From: Hyphomicrobiales bacterium
GTDB taxonomy: Bacteria; Pseudomonadota; Alphaproteobacteria; Rhizobiales; Kaistiaceae
DNA: 5,287 nt
Direction: 5' to 3'
Assembly (NCBI GenBank): GCA_017305815.1
Contig: JAFKJZ010000247.1
Coordinates: 1-5,287, forward strand
Shown here in pieces: positions 4,547 to 5,287 of this stretch. Numbering within the stretch: position 1 is the stretch's first letter; each line of letters starts with the position of its first letter. Under the pieces are notes generated by a model. The model was given only the letters and a program-made list of their open reading frames with translations, was not told where the DNA came from and made no database searches. Position numbers and translations under genes: made by a program.

Positions 4547-5287
4547 CTAGGGAACGCGGATCGCCGCGCCGGTTTCGGCGGAGAAGTAGCGGAGGCGTTC
4601 CGGATTGACGGAGAAGGAGAGCCGGTCGCCGAGCCGGATCGGCGCGGCGTTCTCCGGCGACATGCGGGCGATGAAGGCGTTCTCGCCTTCCTTGACGCTC
4701 ACCAGCGATTCATGCCCCAGCCCTTCGATGACGTCGGCCGTGCCGGTGACGCCATTTGCCGCCGCTCCGGCGTCCATGACGATGTCCTCTGGGCGGAAGC
4801 CGATCAGGAACTCCTGGTCGGCGATCCTGGAGCGCAGCACGGTCAGGCTCTCGAGCGGGACGGCGATGTTGACGCCGGCGCCGCGCGCGACGATGGCGCC
4901 ATTGTCGGGAACGAGCCGGCAGCGCAGCAGGTTCATCGGCGGCGTGCCGATGAACTGCGCCACGAAGGTATTGGCCGGGTGCTGGTAGAGCTGCTGCGGC
5001 GTGTCGGCCTGCTGGATGCGGCCGCCATTCATGACGACGATCTTGTTGCCCATCGTCATCGCCTCGGTCTGGTCGTGCGTGACATAGATCGTCGTGATGC
5101 CGAGCGAGCGCTGCAGCCGCGTGATCTCGGCGCGGGTCTGCACGCGCAGCTTGGCGTCGAGATTGGAGAGCGGCTCGTCCATCAGGAAGAGTTTGGGCTC
5201 GCGGATGATGGCGCGGCCAAGGGCGACGCGCTGCCGCTGGCCGCCGGAAAGCTGCGACGGCTTGCGATGCAGCAGACGGGCGAGGTC
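4547..5287 (-). CDS. Sugar ABC transporter ATP-binding protein, MalK/UgpC/ThuK type (N terminus outside window)
   Basis: This is the ATPase of a CUT1-type importer, which powers uptake of oligosaccharides, polyols or glycerol-phosphate derivatives at the inner membrane. The frame runs open to the right edge and encodes 246 residues. Family members have about 350-370, so roughly 110-130 N-terminal residues with the Walker A site are missing. Visible in order are the ABC signature LSGGQRQR (13-20), Walker B LFLMDEP (33-39), the D-loop SNLDA (41-45), and the switch histidine in [12 protein letters not shown] (H71). [17 protein letters not shown] then leads into a C-terminal OB/TOBE regulatory region containing LIGFRPEDI, which marks the MalK-UgpC branch rather than other importers. 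An internal ATG at 5182 within MDEP is Walker B, not a start. The epimerase-like gene follows after 36 bases. Permease and binding-protein genes would be expected upstream, off the right edge. The substrate cannot be read from an ATPase, since these are often shared between systems. Confidence 0.96.
   Translation of the reverse strand, partial: DLARLLHRKPSQLSGGQRQRVALGRAIIREPKLFLMDEPLSNLDAKLRVQTRAEITRLQRSLGITTIYVTHDQTEAMTMGNKIVVMNGGRIQQADTPQQLYQHPANTFVAQFIGTPPMNLLRCRLVPDNGAIVARGAGVNIAVPLESLTVLRSRIADQEFLIGFRPEDIVMDAGAAANGVTGTADVIEGLGHESLVSVKEGENAFIARMSPENAAPIRLGDRLSFSVNPERLRYFSAETGAAIRVP

Noticed and set aside
5180..5182. ATG within the ABC ATPase frame as a possible gene start
   Set aside because: It is the methionine of the Walker B MDEP motif. 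The same frame continues upstream through the ABC signature to the window edge.

Overview
The window is GC-rich, with G or C dominating third codon positions. Its gene content is typical of sugar-catabolic loci in Alphaproteobacteria, most likely Hyphomicrobiales/Rhizobiales. The taxonomic call is an inference from codon bias and family resemblance. There is no 16S rRNA or other lineage marker here.

Layout. The left half reads rightward: the C-terminal half of a Gfo/Idh/MocA sugar oxidoreductase (2-595), a ThuA-domain protein (626-1270), a 301-base non-coding spacer rich in potential RNA hairpins (1271-1571), and a complete aldo/keto reductase (1572-2603). The right half reads leftward: the C-terminal two thirds of a CUT1/MalK-type sugar ABC transporter ATPase (4547-5287, running off the right edge), an NAD-dependent epimerase/dehydratase-like extended SDR (3530-4510), and a classical SDR resembling sugar 1-dehydrogenases of the XylB type (2673-3461). 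The two gene groups converge on a perfect 11-bp terminator hairpin (2624-2649) that has a T-tract in both orientations.

Function. All four enzymes of recognisable catalytic type are NAD(P)-linked oxidoreductases of families that act on sugars or sugar derivatives. A carbohydrate importer ATPase sits in the same cluster. A coherent reading is import of a saccharide or polyol followed by oxidation. Gfo/Idh plus ThuA recalls the rhizobial thuAB pair, which forms 3-keto sugars from disaccharides. The aldo/keto reductase and the XylB-like SDR belong to families that oxidise aldoses at C1 to lactones. No lactonase, dehydratase or aldolase is visible, so the pathway is incomplete here and the substrate cannot be read from the sequence.

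The least explained part is the 1271-1571 spacer. It can form a 14-bp hairpin just after the thuA-like stop, two back-to-back hairpins (1363-1420) and a long irregular hairpin (1456-1507). A second strong hairpin (3491-3516) lies between the epimerase and SDR genes. These could be mRNA-stability, leader or repeat elements, but in GC-rich DNA some folding is expected by chance.
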